A stretch of DNA of 64,000 nt. It comes from Macrosoma leucophasiata. Taxonomy: Eukaryota; Arthropoda; Insecta; Lepidoptera; Hedylidae. Below the pieces are notes generated by a model. The model made no database searches and had not been told where the DNA came from. It saw nothing but the letters and a program-made list of their open reading frames with translations. Numbering within the stretch: position 1 is the stretch's first letter; the number at the start of each line of letters is the position of its first letter. Positions 33,101-40,955 of this stretch are shown piece after piece. The stretch is from positions 5,910,001 through 5,974,000 of the forward strand of contig JAWQUS010000003.1 in the NCBI GenBank assembly GCA_036365455.1, read 5' to 3'. The translations under genes were made by a program, and so were the position numbers.

Positions 33101-33854
33101 TCGCCCTACGTTCTTCACTATTCATATGCTCTAATCTCAACTTATTTAAATTCTCCGTAAGTAAACTGTCTATATTTACTTGTCTATTCTCAGTAAAATT
33201 TACACTACACTTCGAAATGTCAATTGGCTCAACCTTAAATGGCCCTGTCACTACCATGGTTCTATGTTCATCAGTGCAATTTTGAATCACTGTTGACGCA
33301 TAGCCATTTACGCAATTCACTAACGCGGCGGGCATTCTAATCCCCTGCGAAAATTGCTTAAAATCTAATATAGCTTCTCCATTATAAACATTCACTGGTA
33401 AATTAACCCTAAGTTTGCTACGGGCAGGTAAATGGTATACCTCTCTCATAGGCGGCGTATACATAATGGGTATACTCGTATTTTTTAAATATAAGATCTG
33501 ATTCTCCATATCTATATTTGCACGTAATTGTTTTAGCAAATTACTACCTATCAATCCATCATAACGATCATCTACATTATACACGTAAAATTTATGGTAT
33601 TCGCTAGCTTCAAATATAGCTGGCAGTGGAGCGTATGCCGTTTCGCTATGTACGCTCGATGCGTGTGTACTCACGACTTCAAATTGTTCATACTGTAAAT
33701 ATTGTTTAAAATATTTATTGGCAATTTGAGGACTAATAAATGATCTGACACTGCCTGTATCTATCATAAAAATACCTTGCAACTCTGGGATTACTATGTG
33801 AGGTAAATTATGCCTACTACAATTTATTTTTATTCGTTCCCTAACCCAGAGGCG
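30054..33854 (-). CDS. pol: Pol polyprotein: protease, reverse transcriptase, RNase H, integrase
   Basis: Open and uninterrupted. Counted from a TTG codon at 33782 it is 1242 codons, but no ATG is needed: the frame stays open upstream into gag and is probably reached by -1 frameshifting. Positions from 33782: aspartic protease IDTGS at about 7-11, with IGSNLL about 70 residues later; RT with LDLASGYHQ at about 358 and the catalytic YLDD at about 418; RNase H with TTDASN at about 568 and a TDHRPL block; integrase zinc-binding H-H-C-C (HEGKTCHRG to CEQC) at about 877-917, then the D,D-E core with aspartates near 945 and 1000 (NSDSGTEF) and glutamate near 1037 (VERFHS). All catalytic residues I can check are present. 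The C-terminal tail is basic then acidic and low-complexity. Reverse transcribes the RNA genome in a particle and integrates the cDNA in the nucleus. Confidence 0.95.
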   Translation of the reverse strand, partial: RLWVRERIKINCSRHNLPHIVIPELQGIFMIDTGSVRSFISPQIANKYFKQYLQYEQFEVVSTHASSVHSETAYAPLPAIFEASEYHKFYVYNVDDRYDGLIGSNLLKQLRANIDMENQILYLKNTSIPIMYTPPMREVYHLPARSKLRVNLPVNVYNGEAILDFKQFSQGIRMPAALVNCVNGYASTVIQNCTDEHRTMVVTGPFKVEPIDISKCSVNFTENRQVNIDSLLTENLNKLRLEHMNSEERRAIEDICYEYRDIFYCEDIPLTFTNQVKHEIRTKHEDPINIKAHRLPPSQSAEIRRQVDKMLKDNIVQESYSPWSAPVHLVPKKMDESGQQKWRMVIDYRRLNEITTDDKYPLPNINDLFDMLGNRTYFTTLDLASGYHQIEVLEQDRPKTAFSTPSGHYEFNRMPFGLKTAPATFQRAMDNVLRGLQGLHCLVYLDDVIIFSKSLPEHIQKLKIVFERFRKTNLKIQLDKSHFLRKEVLYLGHTITSDGLKPNNDKIEAVLRYPLPETVTQIKSFLGLIGYYRKFIRDFAKITKPLTACLKKGRKIIIDDEYKRSFETCKKILTNAPLLQFPDFNKTFILTTDASNCAIGAVLSQGTIGSDKPVAYASRTLSDTESKYSTIEKELLAVIWAVKHFRPYLYGNKFIIYTDHRPLAWLYSLKEPNSKLTRWRLRLEEYDFEIRYKKGQQNTNADALSRIKINALNEDLDSIIVNLDNSDSDVQDVVKVIEQFIQKKDEPMDTIEILDSDEENMSEKYEKSDTEDGVTANSVSNREHDGIPILNEAIDTKPKQILVHTWLKDKLSVKNLSNNKQRILEVFMPYNNERLVKDFLKEYINPKNKYFIYFEHPNFRKIFSNVIIELFKKGTLNLVECTERVVNLTDSEQDQRDIVLKYHEGKTCHRGIRETLAKLKRHYWWASMKETVTAIINACEQCRKMKYDRKPIKPHIQLTQTQNTPFQEVFMDVLYTEGKQYLTIVDAFSKLGQAINIPNKSTPEIVRALIKYFSMYGLPQKINSDSGTEFNNELIKEMMLLYKIDFHVGTPNNPNSMAIVERFHSTIIEIYRLAKYDKSELDATSVMSYAIMAYNNTIHSATNYTPFEIVFGHTDAGNVFDIDRDRNIMQKLLLDHRKRLKCLYEYVSDNLETNKVKVRAKKGGEEPPVFEKDDQIFMRNTRNRKAKEHPRFEKAVVTDKTLRNIVPVNLKNRNTKVAVKNIKRPPQVVPGTSGSSNNVGVRARNEKPRPESRHSFSEDGSSSNEE

Positions 33855-34930
33855 TTTACGCGAAAATTTTCGCCTTGGGAATTATTATTTATTGAACTAT
33901 TTTGCTGCTCCAAATTATAACTTGAAGGGTTGTGATTATACGGTTCATTGTGTGAAATATTGTCCGTATAATTCACTCGTCTAGAGCTAGCCGTTCTCAT
34001 AGTAACATCAGTATTGGAACCCGATGCCGGCTGTGGAACACTAGAATACTGCGATAAAGGCGTCGCACGCGCATTTTGCTGACTCGGCTGAGAACGCGCG
34101 GCCTGCGGAGCCGAACTGTTACGTGATGATGACCATTGGTTATTATTAGAATTGTATGGTCTTGCATTTCTAATTTGAAATGAATTGTTTGGCGAATTTC
34201 GTGAGGTACTAGGTAAACTTTGTGGTGCCGGTACAGTATTTACTGGCATGGTTTGCTCCTGCAGATCACTAAAATTGTTTCGTGATCTATTAAAATTCCT
34301 GAAATTATTTGACCTGTTCGATCTATTGGAATTGAAATTATTATTACTGTTATTTTTAGAATCATAAGCAGTATCAAAGTTTTGTTCCTCTAGTACAATT
34401 TTTAACGCGTCCTCTAATGTACTAACATTATTTAAACGAACCAGACGTGCTAAATATTTCGGTAGGTTATACAAAAAGATATTTAAAGAGCTGTGATTGT
34501 AAATATTGATTTTAGCCTGTCGTGAAATATCGTCACTAATAATTGCAGACAGCTTTGAAAATAAAATGCTCCTAATTTGTTGAATCCTTTGACAAAATTC
34601 TAAGTAACTTTCGCCCCTATTAATTTTTGCGGACTCTAATTCTAACGCGATACACTCCTCGGTTCGCGGATCCCCAAAATGTTGATCGAGAATCTTTTTT
34701 AATTCGTCCCAGTCTCGTATTGACTGACGCTGTCCTACTAAACAAGCAGCTTCTCCTGATAACCTACTCGTAATTACGTGGAATAAATATTCCATCTGCT
34801 TGTTTTCCCCGTGAAACAAAGAAAGAATGTACTCACTTTTTTGTATAAAAAGTGGTAAAAGCCTAACATCTCCGTTAAATACCGGGATAATATTAATCAT
34901 TTCTGGTGGTACACGCACTATAGTCTCCAT
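33830..34930 (-). CDS. gag: Gag structural protein
   Basis: 366 codons starting at an ATG, the first gene after a ~590-bp leader. Residues ~1-200 are a compact, mostly helical-looking capsid-type region (blocks such as IIPVFNGDVRLLPLFI, LSGEAACLVG and ILDQHFGDPRTEE, the last being common in gypsy-type Gag). The C-terminal ~170 residues are an N/S/R/Q-rich low-complexity tail with RSNRSNNFRNFNRSRNN. No CCHC zinc knuckle is visible; many errantivirus Gags also lack it, and basic residues may bind RNA instead. The frame overlaps pol, which lies in the -1 frame relative to gag. Assembles the particle and packages the RNA. The family assignment is from context and motifs, not a database match. Confidence 0.88.
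   Translation of the reverse strand: METIVRVPPEMINIIPVFNGDVRLLPLFIQKSEYILSLFHGENKQMEYLFHVITSRLSGEAACLVGQRQSIRDWDELKKILDQHFGDPRTEECIALELESAKINRGESYLEFCQRIQQIRSILFSKLSAIISDDISRQAKINIYNHSSLNIFLYNLPKYLARLVRLNNVSTLEDALKIVLEEQNFDTAYDSKNNSNNNFNSNRSNRSNNFRNFNRSRNNFSDLQEQTMPVNTVPAPQSLPSTSRNSPNNSFQIRNARPYNSNNNQWSSSRNSSAPQAARSQPSQQNARATPLSQYSSVPQPASGSNTDVTMRTASSRRVNYTDNISHNEPYNHNPSSYNLEQQNSSINNNSQGENFRVNASGLGNE
33863..33869 (-). promoter_or_regulatory. Candidate -1 ribosomal frameshift heptamer (gag to pol)
   Basis: In gag codon phase the minus strand reads A AAT TTT, which fits the X XXY YYZ pattern. It lies 10 sense codons before the gag stop. From here the -1 frame has no stop and runs directly into the protease. 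A palindrome CGAAAATTTTCG surrounds it. No obvious stable pseudoknot was checked; function is inferred. Confidence 0.6.
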
Positions 34931-35518
34931 TTTTGAATAATTAAATAATTTAACTCAAAAACACAATAAAATGTTCGTAATATTTTTAAACGAAGCAAAA
35001 ATAAAATAGAATCGTAAAAATTGCAAAAATCAACACAGTAAATAAATCGAAGAAATCAAAAAGCACAATAAAATACACGACACAAAATAGATTATAAACA
35101 TTGGCCAAAAAAAAAAATCCCTAAAAATTACACGAAATGAAACACATAAGACAAAAATTCCTAAAACAACGAAATAAAACACATACAACTTAATATAAAA
35201 AAAAAAATCGTAAAAATTTGATTACTTACATGTGTAGTTATCTAATAAGGCGTTTTCTAATCCCTAATAAAAGACACATACACACAATTTCACAAGGAGG
35301 TAAATAAAATGAGGATAACTGAAAGGAAGGTGAAAAGATTTACTCACAATTCCGCAGCGGTACTCATTCTCCTTGGGATTCCTGGCTGTTTGTCCTGGCT
35401 CTGTCCTTGGCTTGGCTCCGATATACTTAATAAATTTATTTGTTCGGTGATCTCCGCTTAACCGTTAATACGGATGTCCCCAGTAGTAAATGTATATACT
35501 TGCTGAAAGACCGCAGAG
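34931..35518 (-). other. Untranslated leader of the retrovirus-like element
   Basis: About 590 bases between primer site and gag start, A-rich in the element-proximal plus view, with no long frame. Expected location of packaging and splice-donor signals, none of which I can pinpoint. Confidence 0.6.
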
Positions 35519-35536
35519 ATCCTACCGGCTGCGCCA
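35519..35536 (-). other. Primer-binding site for tRNA-Ser
   Basis: The plus strand ATCCTACCGGCTGCGCCA equals the 3' end of an insect serine tRNA including CC(A), recalled from the general sequence of Drosophila tRNA-Ser. The minus strand is therefore complementary to it and abuts the 5' LTR, sharing its final T. 17.6/297-type gypsy elements also use serine tRNA. Confidence 0.85.
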
Positions 35537-35792
35537 ATTAAGTTTGCGGCAACCAAACTTTATAAAAAAATATATTTATTTAAAACAAACGGACAGAGTA
35601 ACAGTATCGTACAAAAATCAAAATAGGAATCATCTAATTATCATAAAAACAATCTTTATAAGGAAGCTAAATGCTTACTTGCCCTTTACCCTGTGACGTC
35701 AGTAAGTTTATCAGATTACCTGTAGTCTATCGGTTCCCACGCTGGGTAAAGGGCTTATAAAGCGGATTTGGGGGGTGTTGGTACACTTAACT
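35536..35792 (-). repeat. 5' LTR, 257 bp
   Basis: Same sequence as the LTR at 28249-28505. In element direction, TTATAAGC near 35754-35761 and TTATAAAG near 35651-35660 are TATA-like, and AATAAA lies at 35575-35580, so promoter and polyadenylation signals are plausible. Confidence 0.95.
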
Positions 35793-35835
35793 AGCTCTAC
35801 CACCAGTAAAAATTTCATTGGGTTTTCAGATTTTA
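35793..35835 (-). repeat. Rep1 copy, right part, with extended flank
   Basis: AGCTCTACCACCAGTAAAAA completes the Rep1 copy cut by the retrovirus. The next bases, TTTCATTGGGTTTTCAGAT, recur inverted just upstream of the Rep1 copy at 36985. Confidence 0.75.
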
Positions 35836-36469
35836 TGTAGCTTCCTGTTTAGAGGCCTGTATTGTATACGCACTTTCACACGAATATACTAGAAAAAAAC
35901 CGTTACCTGCATAATCGATTGTCGAAAAGAAAGGCAACCTCAATATCGCGTATTGTAACAATAAAATTCACTGTTTGCCATGCATTTATTACCACCTGTG
36001 CCTGGTACGTCATGTATGAAAGATTTATCTACAAATACAGTCGGCAAAATAGTCACTCAGACGTTTACCTAGTGAGTCCACAGCCTTAAGCAATATGCTT
36101 GCTCAGCTTAAACGTGGCATAGTAATGTGCACGTAGCAAGTGCAATGTTGTCCGTAACTCATCACAAAGAGCAGTGTGACTGTGAAGTACACAAAGTGAG
36201 ATCACTGCTGTTCTTTGTTTGAGTTTGGTTAATATGGCGATTAAAAAGCGTTTTCTAATTATTTTTCAGCCCAGCCTTTAGTTGTTGGGCATAAAGATTG
36301 TAGATCATCAAGACAAGACCACACATTGTAGATCATGCCTCGCCATTCTTTTCAAACTAAGTGGTATGTGTTATTACAGTAAGCTAGGAACACTTACGCT
36401 ATAAGTTATTTTCCGTTTATATATGCGAGAAGTTTGCCTTTTATGAAAGACTAGCTCCCATTCAAATTC
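35836..36469. other. Unassigned
   Basis: No recognised gene. CCACACATTGTAGATCATGC near 36320 resembles CCACCCATTGTAGAGCATGC near 37411, so a longer diverged duplication may span the Rep1 pair. Confidence 0.4.
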
Positions 36470-36705
36470 TAAATTGGTAGCAAAAAATTAAGCATTTTTA
36501 TGCAAATTTGCGAGAGCCCTTTGACCTCCTTAATCCGACCCTATAGCAAAATCGATTCTTAGCGAACGTCTGCTAATTACCTCTTTTCTAAATTTCAAAT
36601 TTGTAGCAATATAATTTTATGGACTTTCATTTTGTGAGAACTTTTAGACTTTCTTAAACCGGCCCTATTGCAAAATTCGTTCTAAGTGAACGTTTACTAC
36701 AACAC
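36470..36705 (+). repeat. Diverged tandem duplication, about 120-bp period, two units
   Basis: Unit 1 has TTGGTAGCAAAAAATT, TTGCGAGAGCCCTTTGACC, CCGACCCTATAGCAAAATCG and TTCTTAGCGAACGT. Unit 2 has TTTGTAGCAATATAATT, TGTGAGAACTTTTAGAC, CCGGCCCTATTGCAAAATTC and GTTCTAAGTGAACGT. Confidence 0.6.
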
Positions 36706-36750
36706 TAGGACAGCCTTCAGTCGATAAGCATTAAATAAAAACCAATATTT

Positions 36751-36958
36751 TTTTTTATGTAATGGAAGTGGCAAACAAGCATGCAGTTCACATTGATGTA
36801 AAGTGATGACTGCAGCCTATAGACACTTACACAAAGACCTAGGTCAAAATGCAGATGCGTTACCACTCCTGTGGCCTAAGGTGTTATGCCTCTGTGCCGG
36901 AAATTATAGGGGCCATACATTACCACCTGACCGGAACACGACCATTTAGCGGCAAGTG
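36751..36958 (-). repeat. Rep1 copy, reverse, truncated
   Basis: TTTTTTATGTAATGGAAGTG to CATTTAGCGGCAAGTGTA on plus, joined directly to a short forward Rep1 scrap (ATTTCCGGCACAGAGGC). Confidence 0.8.
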
Positions 36959-36984
36959 TAATTTCCGGCACAGAGGCTGAAATC

Positions 36985-37276
36985 CGAAAACCCAATGAAA
37001 TTTTTACTGGTGGTAGAGCTCAAGTGACGGAGCTCGCGGGCGTAGGCACTACCGCATTACCTAATATACTTGCCGCTAAATGACAGTGTTCCGGTCAGGT
37101 GGTAATGTACGGCCCTGTAATTTCCGACACAAAGGCATAACACCTTAGGCCTCAGGAGTGGTAACGCATCTGCATTTTGACCTTGGTCTTTGTGTGGGTG
37201 TCTTTAGGCTGTAGTCAGCACTTAACATCAATGTGAACTGCATGCTTGTTTGCCACTTCCATAACATAAAAAAAAA
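36985..37276 (+). repeat. Rep1 copy, full length
   Basis: TGGTGGTAGAGCTCAAGTG to CTTCCATAACATAAAAAAA. It is inverted relative to the copy at 36751 and followed at 37277-37325 by another reverse Rep1 scrap (GTGTATTAGGTAATGCGGTG, GAGCTCCATCACTACC). Confidence 0.85.
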
Positions 37277-37599
37277 GTGTATTAGGTAATGCGGTGGCCC
37301 ACGGCCGCGAGCTCCATCACTACCACTAGTTTAATCACTACCACTAGTGTATAAATGAACGGAACTTCTGATTGCCACGTCATTTACCAATTGCTCTTCA
37401 GGTAAACAAAATGACCACCCATTGTAGAGCATGCTGTCCTTTGTTGGAGTATGCAATGTTAGTGTCGCAAACTCGCAAACAGACTACAAATTGTTAGATT
37501 ACGAAGAAAGGTTTATTTGTAGACTGTGTTTACCTAAGTTTTGTGCTGTTGCATGTCGGTTGGAAAGCGTCCCCTCGTCTTTTTCCGGCTGAGCTCTTA

Positions 37600-37737
37600 T
37601 GGTGAGATTCACCGACCGCACTACGACTTTACTTTGAGCAAAGTGTGCTTAGAACTGTCAGTTTAGTATGGGTTTTGACAGTTCAAAGGCGTACTTTGCT
37701 CAAAGTAAAGTCGTAGTGCGGTCTGTGAATCTCACCA
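37600..37737. mobile_element. PIF/Harbinger-like MITE, 138 bp
   Basis: Ends TGGTGAGATTCAC / GTGAATCTCACCA; the inverted arms continue through CGCACTACGACTTTACTTTG, with a short spacer containing TTTTGACAGTTC. A 3-base TTA lies on each side (37597-37599 and 37738-37740). A 3-base TWA duplication is the hallmark of PIF/Harbinger elements; superfamily by that rule only. Confidence 0.75.
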
Positions 37738-37895
37738 TTAATCACTTTATGCGGTGTCGCTTAAGCAGCTAAGGGGAAGAAGAAACAGATCATGCTATTT
37801 AGTAAGTGATTTTAAAAGAAAAAGTAGTTTTTATCAGTGGTGTATTAAATCCGTAAAAGTAACGATGACTTGTCAGTCAGGTAATGTTGTTTTGG

Positions 37896-37939
37896 TAAAA
37901 ATTAGCGCCTGGACAAAGCTGTCCAGGCGCTAATTTTTA
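37896..37939. repeat. Perfect hairpin, 19-bp arms
   Basis: TAAAAATTAGCGCCTGGAC and its exact reverse complement are separated by six bases (AAAGCT). Flanks show no clear direct repeat. Confidence 0.8.
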
Positions 37940-38023
37940 GAGAAGCCTCTATAATCATAAATTGATACAAAAGTGATTAGCTATCGTTATAAGTATGCAC
38001 ATACCTACTAGGTACCATTTTTT

Positions 38024-38200
38024 TTATTTTTTTTTATGTAATAAAAGTGGCAAACAAGCAAGCAGTTCACATTGATGTTAAGTGATGACTGCAGCCTATA
38101 GACACCCACACAATGACCAGATGTCAAAATGCAGATGCGCTGCCACTCTTGAGACATTAGGTGTTATGCCTCTGTGCCGGAAATTACAGGGCCGTAATTA
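38024..38200 (-). repeat. Rep1 copy, truncated
   Basis: Reverse copy from TTTTTTTATGTAATAAAAGTG to GGAAATTACAGGGCCGTAA. Confidence 0.75.
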
Positions 38201-38211
38201 TTAAGATTTGA

Positions 38212-38384
38212 TTAAAGATTAACCCCTTTATGCATAAGTATATTTTAGCTAAAGCTGGCTAAAGTGTAGCTAATCTCACCTTTGCCTTTTTCTATCCTGC
38301 ACATTTGACAATGCCAATGACAAAGCCAAAGCATTCTTTAACTAAAACGTATCTAATGTACGTTTATGAATGAGGGTGTTAGTC
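38212..38384. mobile_element. MITE-F, full copy
   Basis: Imperfect terminal inverted repeats: AACCCCTTTATGCATAAG... at left, CTTATGAATGAGGG-like ...CATTCATAAACG reverse at right, with TTTTAGCTAAA matching TTTAACTAAAA. An 11-base direct repeat TTAAGATTTGA lies at 38201-38211 and 38385-38395. The reverse of its right half is at 13393-13505. Confidence 0.55.
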
Positions 38385-38397
38385 TTAAGATTTGACC

Positions 38398-38405
<8 letters not shown>

Positions 38406-38446
<41 letters not shown>

Positions 38447-38543
38447 CTTCACGCCAGGTCCCTAACGGGGTAGGCAGAGAGTGTAGAGCGCCAGATATCC
38501 CGGTTCAGACAAACCTCTCGTGCCTCGTCTACCTTCATCATTC
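38406..38543 (-). mobile_element. RTE LINE copy D, 3' end only, with (TA)n tail
   Basis: About 105 bases of the RTE 3' terminus (CTTCACGCCAGGTCCCTAAC, AGAGCGCCAGATATCCCG, CTCGTCTACCTTCATC) plus a (TA)n run. Flanked by the 13-base repeat TGACCTAATTATA (38393-38405 and 38544-38556). Confidence 0.9.
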
Positions 38544-38556
38544 ATGACCTAATTAT

Positions 38557-39191
38557 AATATTTTTATTCTATTTTATTTCCATAGATAATATTTTCATCC
38601 TTTTCGTCCTAGCTACTGAATCTAGCATAGGCAGTAAATGTTCCAAATTGAAAAACCTTCGTAACTTGCTGCAAACAACAATTTAAACTTTTGGGATCTG
38701 TACTTTAATATGTAAGGCTGCATTTTTACCACAAAAATCTACAAACATTTTGTGCGATCTCAAAAGCTTTGGAAAGTGCATTTTTTGTTCAACTTCCTGA
38801 CTTTCTATGCTGAAAATAAAACTAGTAAAACTTTCATTCTGCACTTTGCTGAATACTATCGTGGGAATTATTTCACGACTGTGATCGTTGAATTATTTTA
38901 TTGTTGGATAACTTTAACATATTTTTGCTGGTAAGTACCACCAAAAGTATGCTGTAACTTATAGTTCGATAAATATTGCTTATGTGCAAATTTAAAAAGT
39001 TTCAGTAAGCTATTGGCTGATGAAAACTTGCTTGTCTCAATATATTGAGCCATTTTTATTGAGTCATAGTTACATTTAACCATTTGAGTGTGTCTATGAT
39101 ACAAAAAGGAGCAACTATATAAAAATATTGTATTGCGTGTGTTAAACTTATACCACAGTCTAAAGAAAACGAACGTGTTATTATACGTTAG
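38557..39191. other. Unassigned AT-rich sequence
   Basis: Nothing recognised. Two opposite open frames of 60-68 residues near 38752-39104 lack any signature. Confidence 0.45.
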
Positions 39192-39489
39192 GATCCCACT
39201 GCAGAATCATTTCGTTCATCCAACTATGCTGCAAACCTAATCTTTACGCATATTTATAATTTAGAAAATATATATCCACTAGGTTGCCTATAATATAATA
39301 TAAGTATTTTTATATATTTTTTTTTTGGGAAAGAAATATTTTTTACTTGTTTTGTCAATAAAATATTGTTAACTTCACGACAATATGTATAAAGACTCTG
39401 AAAAATCACGGCTGGCAACCTAGTGGATATATTCTCTAGATTATAAATATGCGTAAAAATTAGGTATGCAACATATCTGCAGTGGATTT
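39192..39489. mobile_element. Long foldback element, about 298 bp
   Basis: Outer inverted blocks CCCACTGCAG / CTGCAGTGG, middle blocks TGCAAACCTAATCTTTACGC / GCGTAAAAATTAGGTATGCA, then CATATTTATAAT, and inner blocks TATATCCACTAGGTTGCC / GGCAACCTAGTGGATATA. The arms are about 95 bp with small gaps; the AT-rich centre has no coding frame. A non-autonomous DNA element is the simplest reading. Confidence 0.65.
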
Positions 39490-39540
39490 ATACAATAAAA
39501 ATATCATTTTTTTTAAATAACATAAAATAACTTTTTTTTT

Positions 39541-39744
39541 AATTTTAATACGCTCACACACATAGCTCCATAATAGGTATAAACCTGTGTCGTGGGTGCC
39601 GTTATATATAAACAACACTTACACGAACACCCAGACTCGAAACAAATATCTGCAGGCCATACAAACATTTGTCCCAGTGTGGGGATCGAACCCGCGACCC
39701 TTCGAATCAAACGGTCATCTCACACCGCTGGACCAACCGAGTCG
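39541..39744 (-). repeat. SINE-A copy 7
   Basis: Reverse copy with intact head (GGGGATCGAACCCGCGACCC and CACACCGCTGGACCAACCG on plus). It lies 24 bases from the true tRNA-Val, on its 3' side, in the same orientation. Confidence 0.85.
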
Positions 39745-39768
39745 TTAATAAAAATAAATGTAAAATTA

Positions 39769-39841
39769 TGTTTCCGCCCGGGATCGAACCGGGGGCCTTC
39801 TGCGTGTTAGGCAGATGTGATAACCGCTACACCACGGAAAC
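39769..39841 (-). tRNA. tRNA-Val (anticodon AAC)
   Basis: 73 bases with a complete cloverleaf. Acceptor GTTTCCG pairs with CGGAAAC, discriminator A. The anticodon stem TCTGC/GCAGA encloses the loop CTAACAC, giving AAC (valine). The T-arm is CCCGG TTCGATC CCGGG, and the variable loop is of normal length. No CCA is encoded, as expected in animals. A TTTT-containing pol III stop follows within about 10 bases. Box A TGGTGTAGCGGTTA and box B GGTTCGATCCC are canonical. Unlike the SINE heads here it has no conserved non-tRNA body, so it is a genuine gene. Confidence 0.95.
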
Positions 39842-40084
39842 GTGAAGAAATTGAACTAAAATGAAAGACAGTATCGAAGCCGCAGTCTACTTATATTTTT
39901 AGAACTTGTCGGAGAATCATTGCTATAAATACAACTTTCACTGATATCGATACCGTTATATGACGCGAGATAACAAAATTGTGTTAGCAGAGATAATTAA
40001 TAATTATTCCGTGTGTATTTACATGTTTATAGATAGAGGTATGTATGGTAGGTACCTAAATTAGTCATTGATTATATAATTTTT
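39842..40084. other. Unassigned
   Basis: 5' flank of the tRNA gene; AT-rich, no other feature recognised. Confidence 0.4.
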
Positions 40085-40340
40085 GGTCTCCGTACCTCAA
40101 AATAAAAAAAAAACGGAAAACCCTGATCTGTCTGTCTGTCCAAGTAGATTTTGAGTACGTGCTAGTCCGATTTAGTTGAAATTTCGTAGACATATGTAAT
40201 TAAGTGACCGAAATAAGTACGCGTAAAAGTATATGAAAGTGGAATGTTAAATTTTGGGTCACGACTTCGTCTGAGTAGGTAATACTGAACAATAATTTTG
40301 TTAAATTCTACGCGGATGAAGCCGCGGGCACATCTAGTAT
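40085..40340 (-). repeat. Repeat E-like copy, diverged
   Basis: CTGTCTGTCTGTCCAAG near the left and CTACGCGGATGAAGCCGCGG then GCACATCTAGTA at the right frame it, the same end blocks as repeat E. Confidence 0.5.
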
Positions 40341-40364
40341 TCTTACATATTGTTAATACCTTTT

Positions 40365-40642
40365 TTATGTGATGCTATGAGAGTGGCAAACAAGTATGCA
40401 GTTCACATTGATGTTAAGTGATGACTGCAGCCTATATATAGACACCCACACAAAGACCAGAGGTCAAAATGCAGATGCGTTACCACTTCTAAGGCCTAAA
40501 GTGTTATGCCTGTTTGCCGGAAATTACTGGGCCGTAAAGGACATTACCACCTGACCAGAAAACGATAGTGCTGACCTAACCTAACCCTAATGCGGTGGTG
40601 CCTACACCCGCGAGCTCCGCCACTTGAGCTCTACCACAAGTA
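40365..40642 (-). repeat. Rep1 copy with a telomere-like patch
   Basis: Reverse copy from GAGTGGCAAACAAGTATGC to GCTCTACCACAAG. At 40575-40590 the usual ACACTACCATTTAGCGG segment is replaced by CCTAACCTAACCCTAA. Confidence 0.8.
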
Positions 40643-40955
40643 AAAGAAACCTGAATATAAACACTATAATATATACGACATGGACCGCACACTCCGTATT
40701 ATTATGAAATATACAGACAGAATCCACATTTAAGCGAGTCATTGCCCAACGAAGGTCATGCCGAAAACATGAAAGAACCAAAAGTGTCCTTCAGGGCAAT
40801 TCCGTTCACATTGTCCAAAGCCACCCCTTACTAAATCCACATCTCAAGGGTCCTAACTGAGCCCTCAAGACTCATATGACGTGATGATAGTATATTATTT
40901 TTATTACGTAGGTACTTAATATTATCCATACTAATATGACAGTCTTAGAACGAAT
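40643..40955. other. Unassigned
   Basis: Nothing recognised. Confidence 0.4.

Larger units (their letters stand above)
28249..35792 (-). mobile_element. Near-intact gypsy/errantivirus-type endogenous retrovirus, 7544 bp
   Basis: Complete layout on the minus strand: 5' LTR (35536-35792), tRNA-Ser primer site, gag, pol, env, polypurine tract, 3' LTR (28249-28505). Flanked by AGCT at 28245-28248 and 35793-35796, the 4-base target duplication usual for this group. Both LTRs are 257 bp and I see no difference between them, so insertion is recent on an evolutionary scale. All three frames are open. The fusion-type envelope with a furin site places it with errantiviruses (insect gypsy-type elements with env). 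Whether it moves or makes particles cannot be read from sequence. Confidence 0.95.

Noticed and set aside
38401..38438. (TA)n run considered as a possible regulatory tract
   Set aside because: It is the low-complexity tail of a truncated RTE insertion, inside its target duplication.
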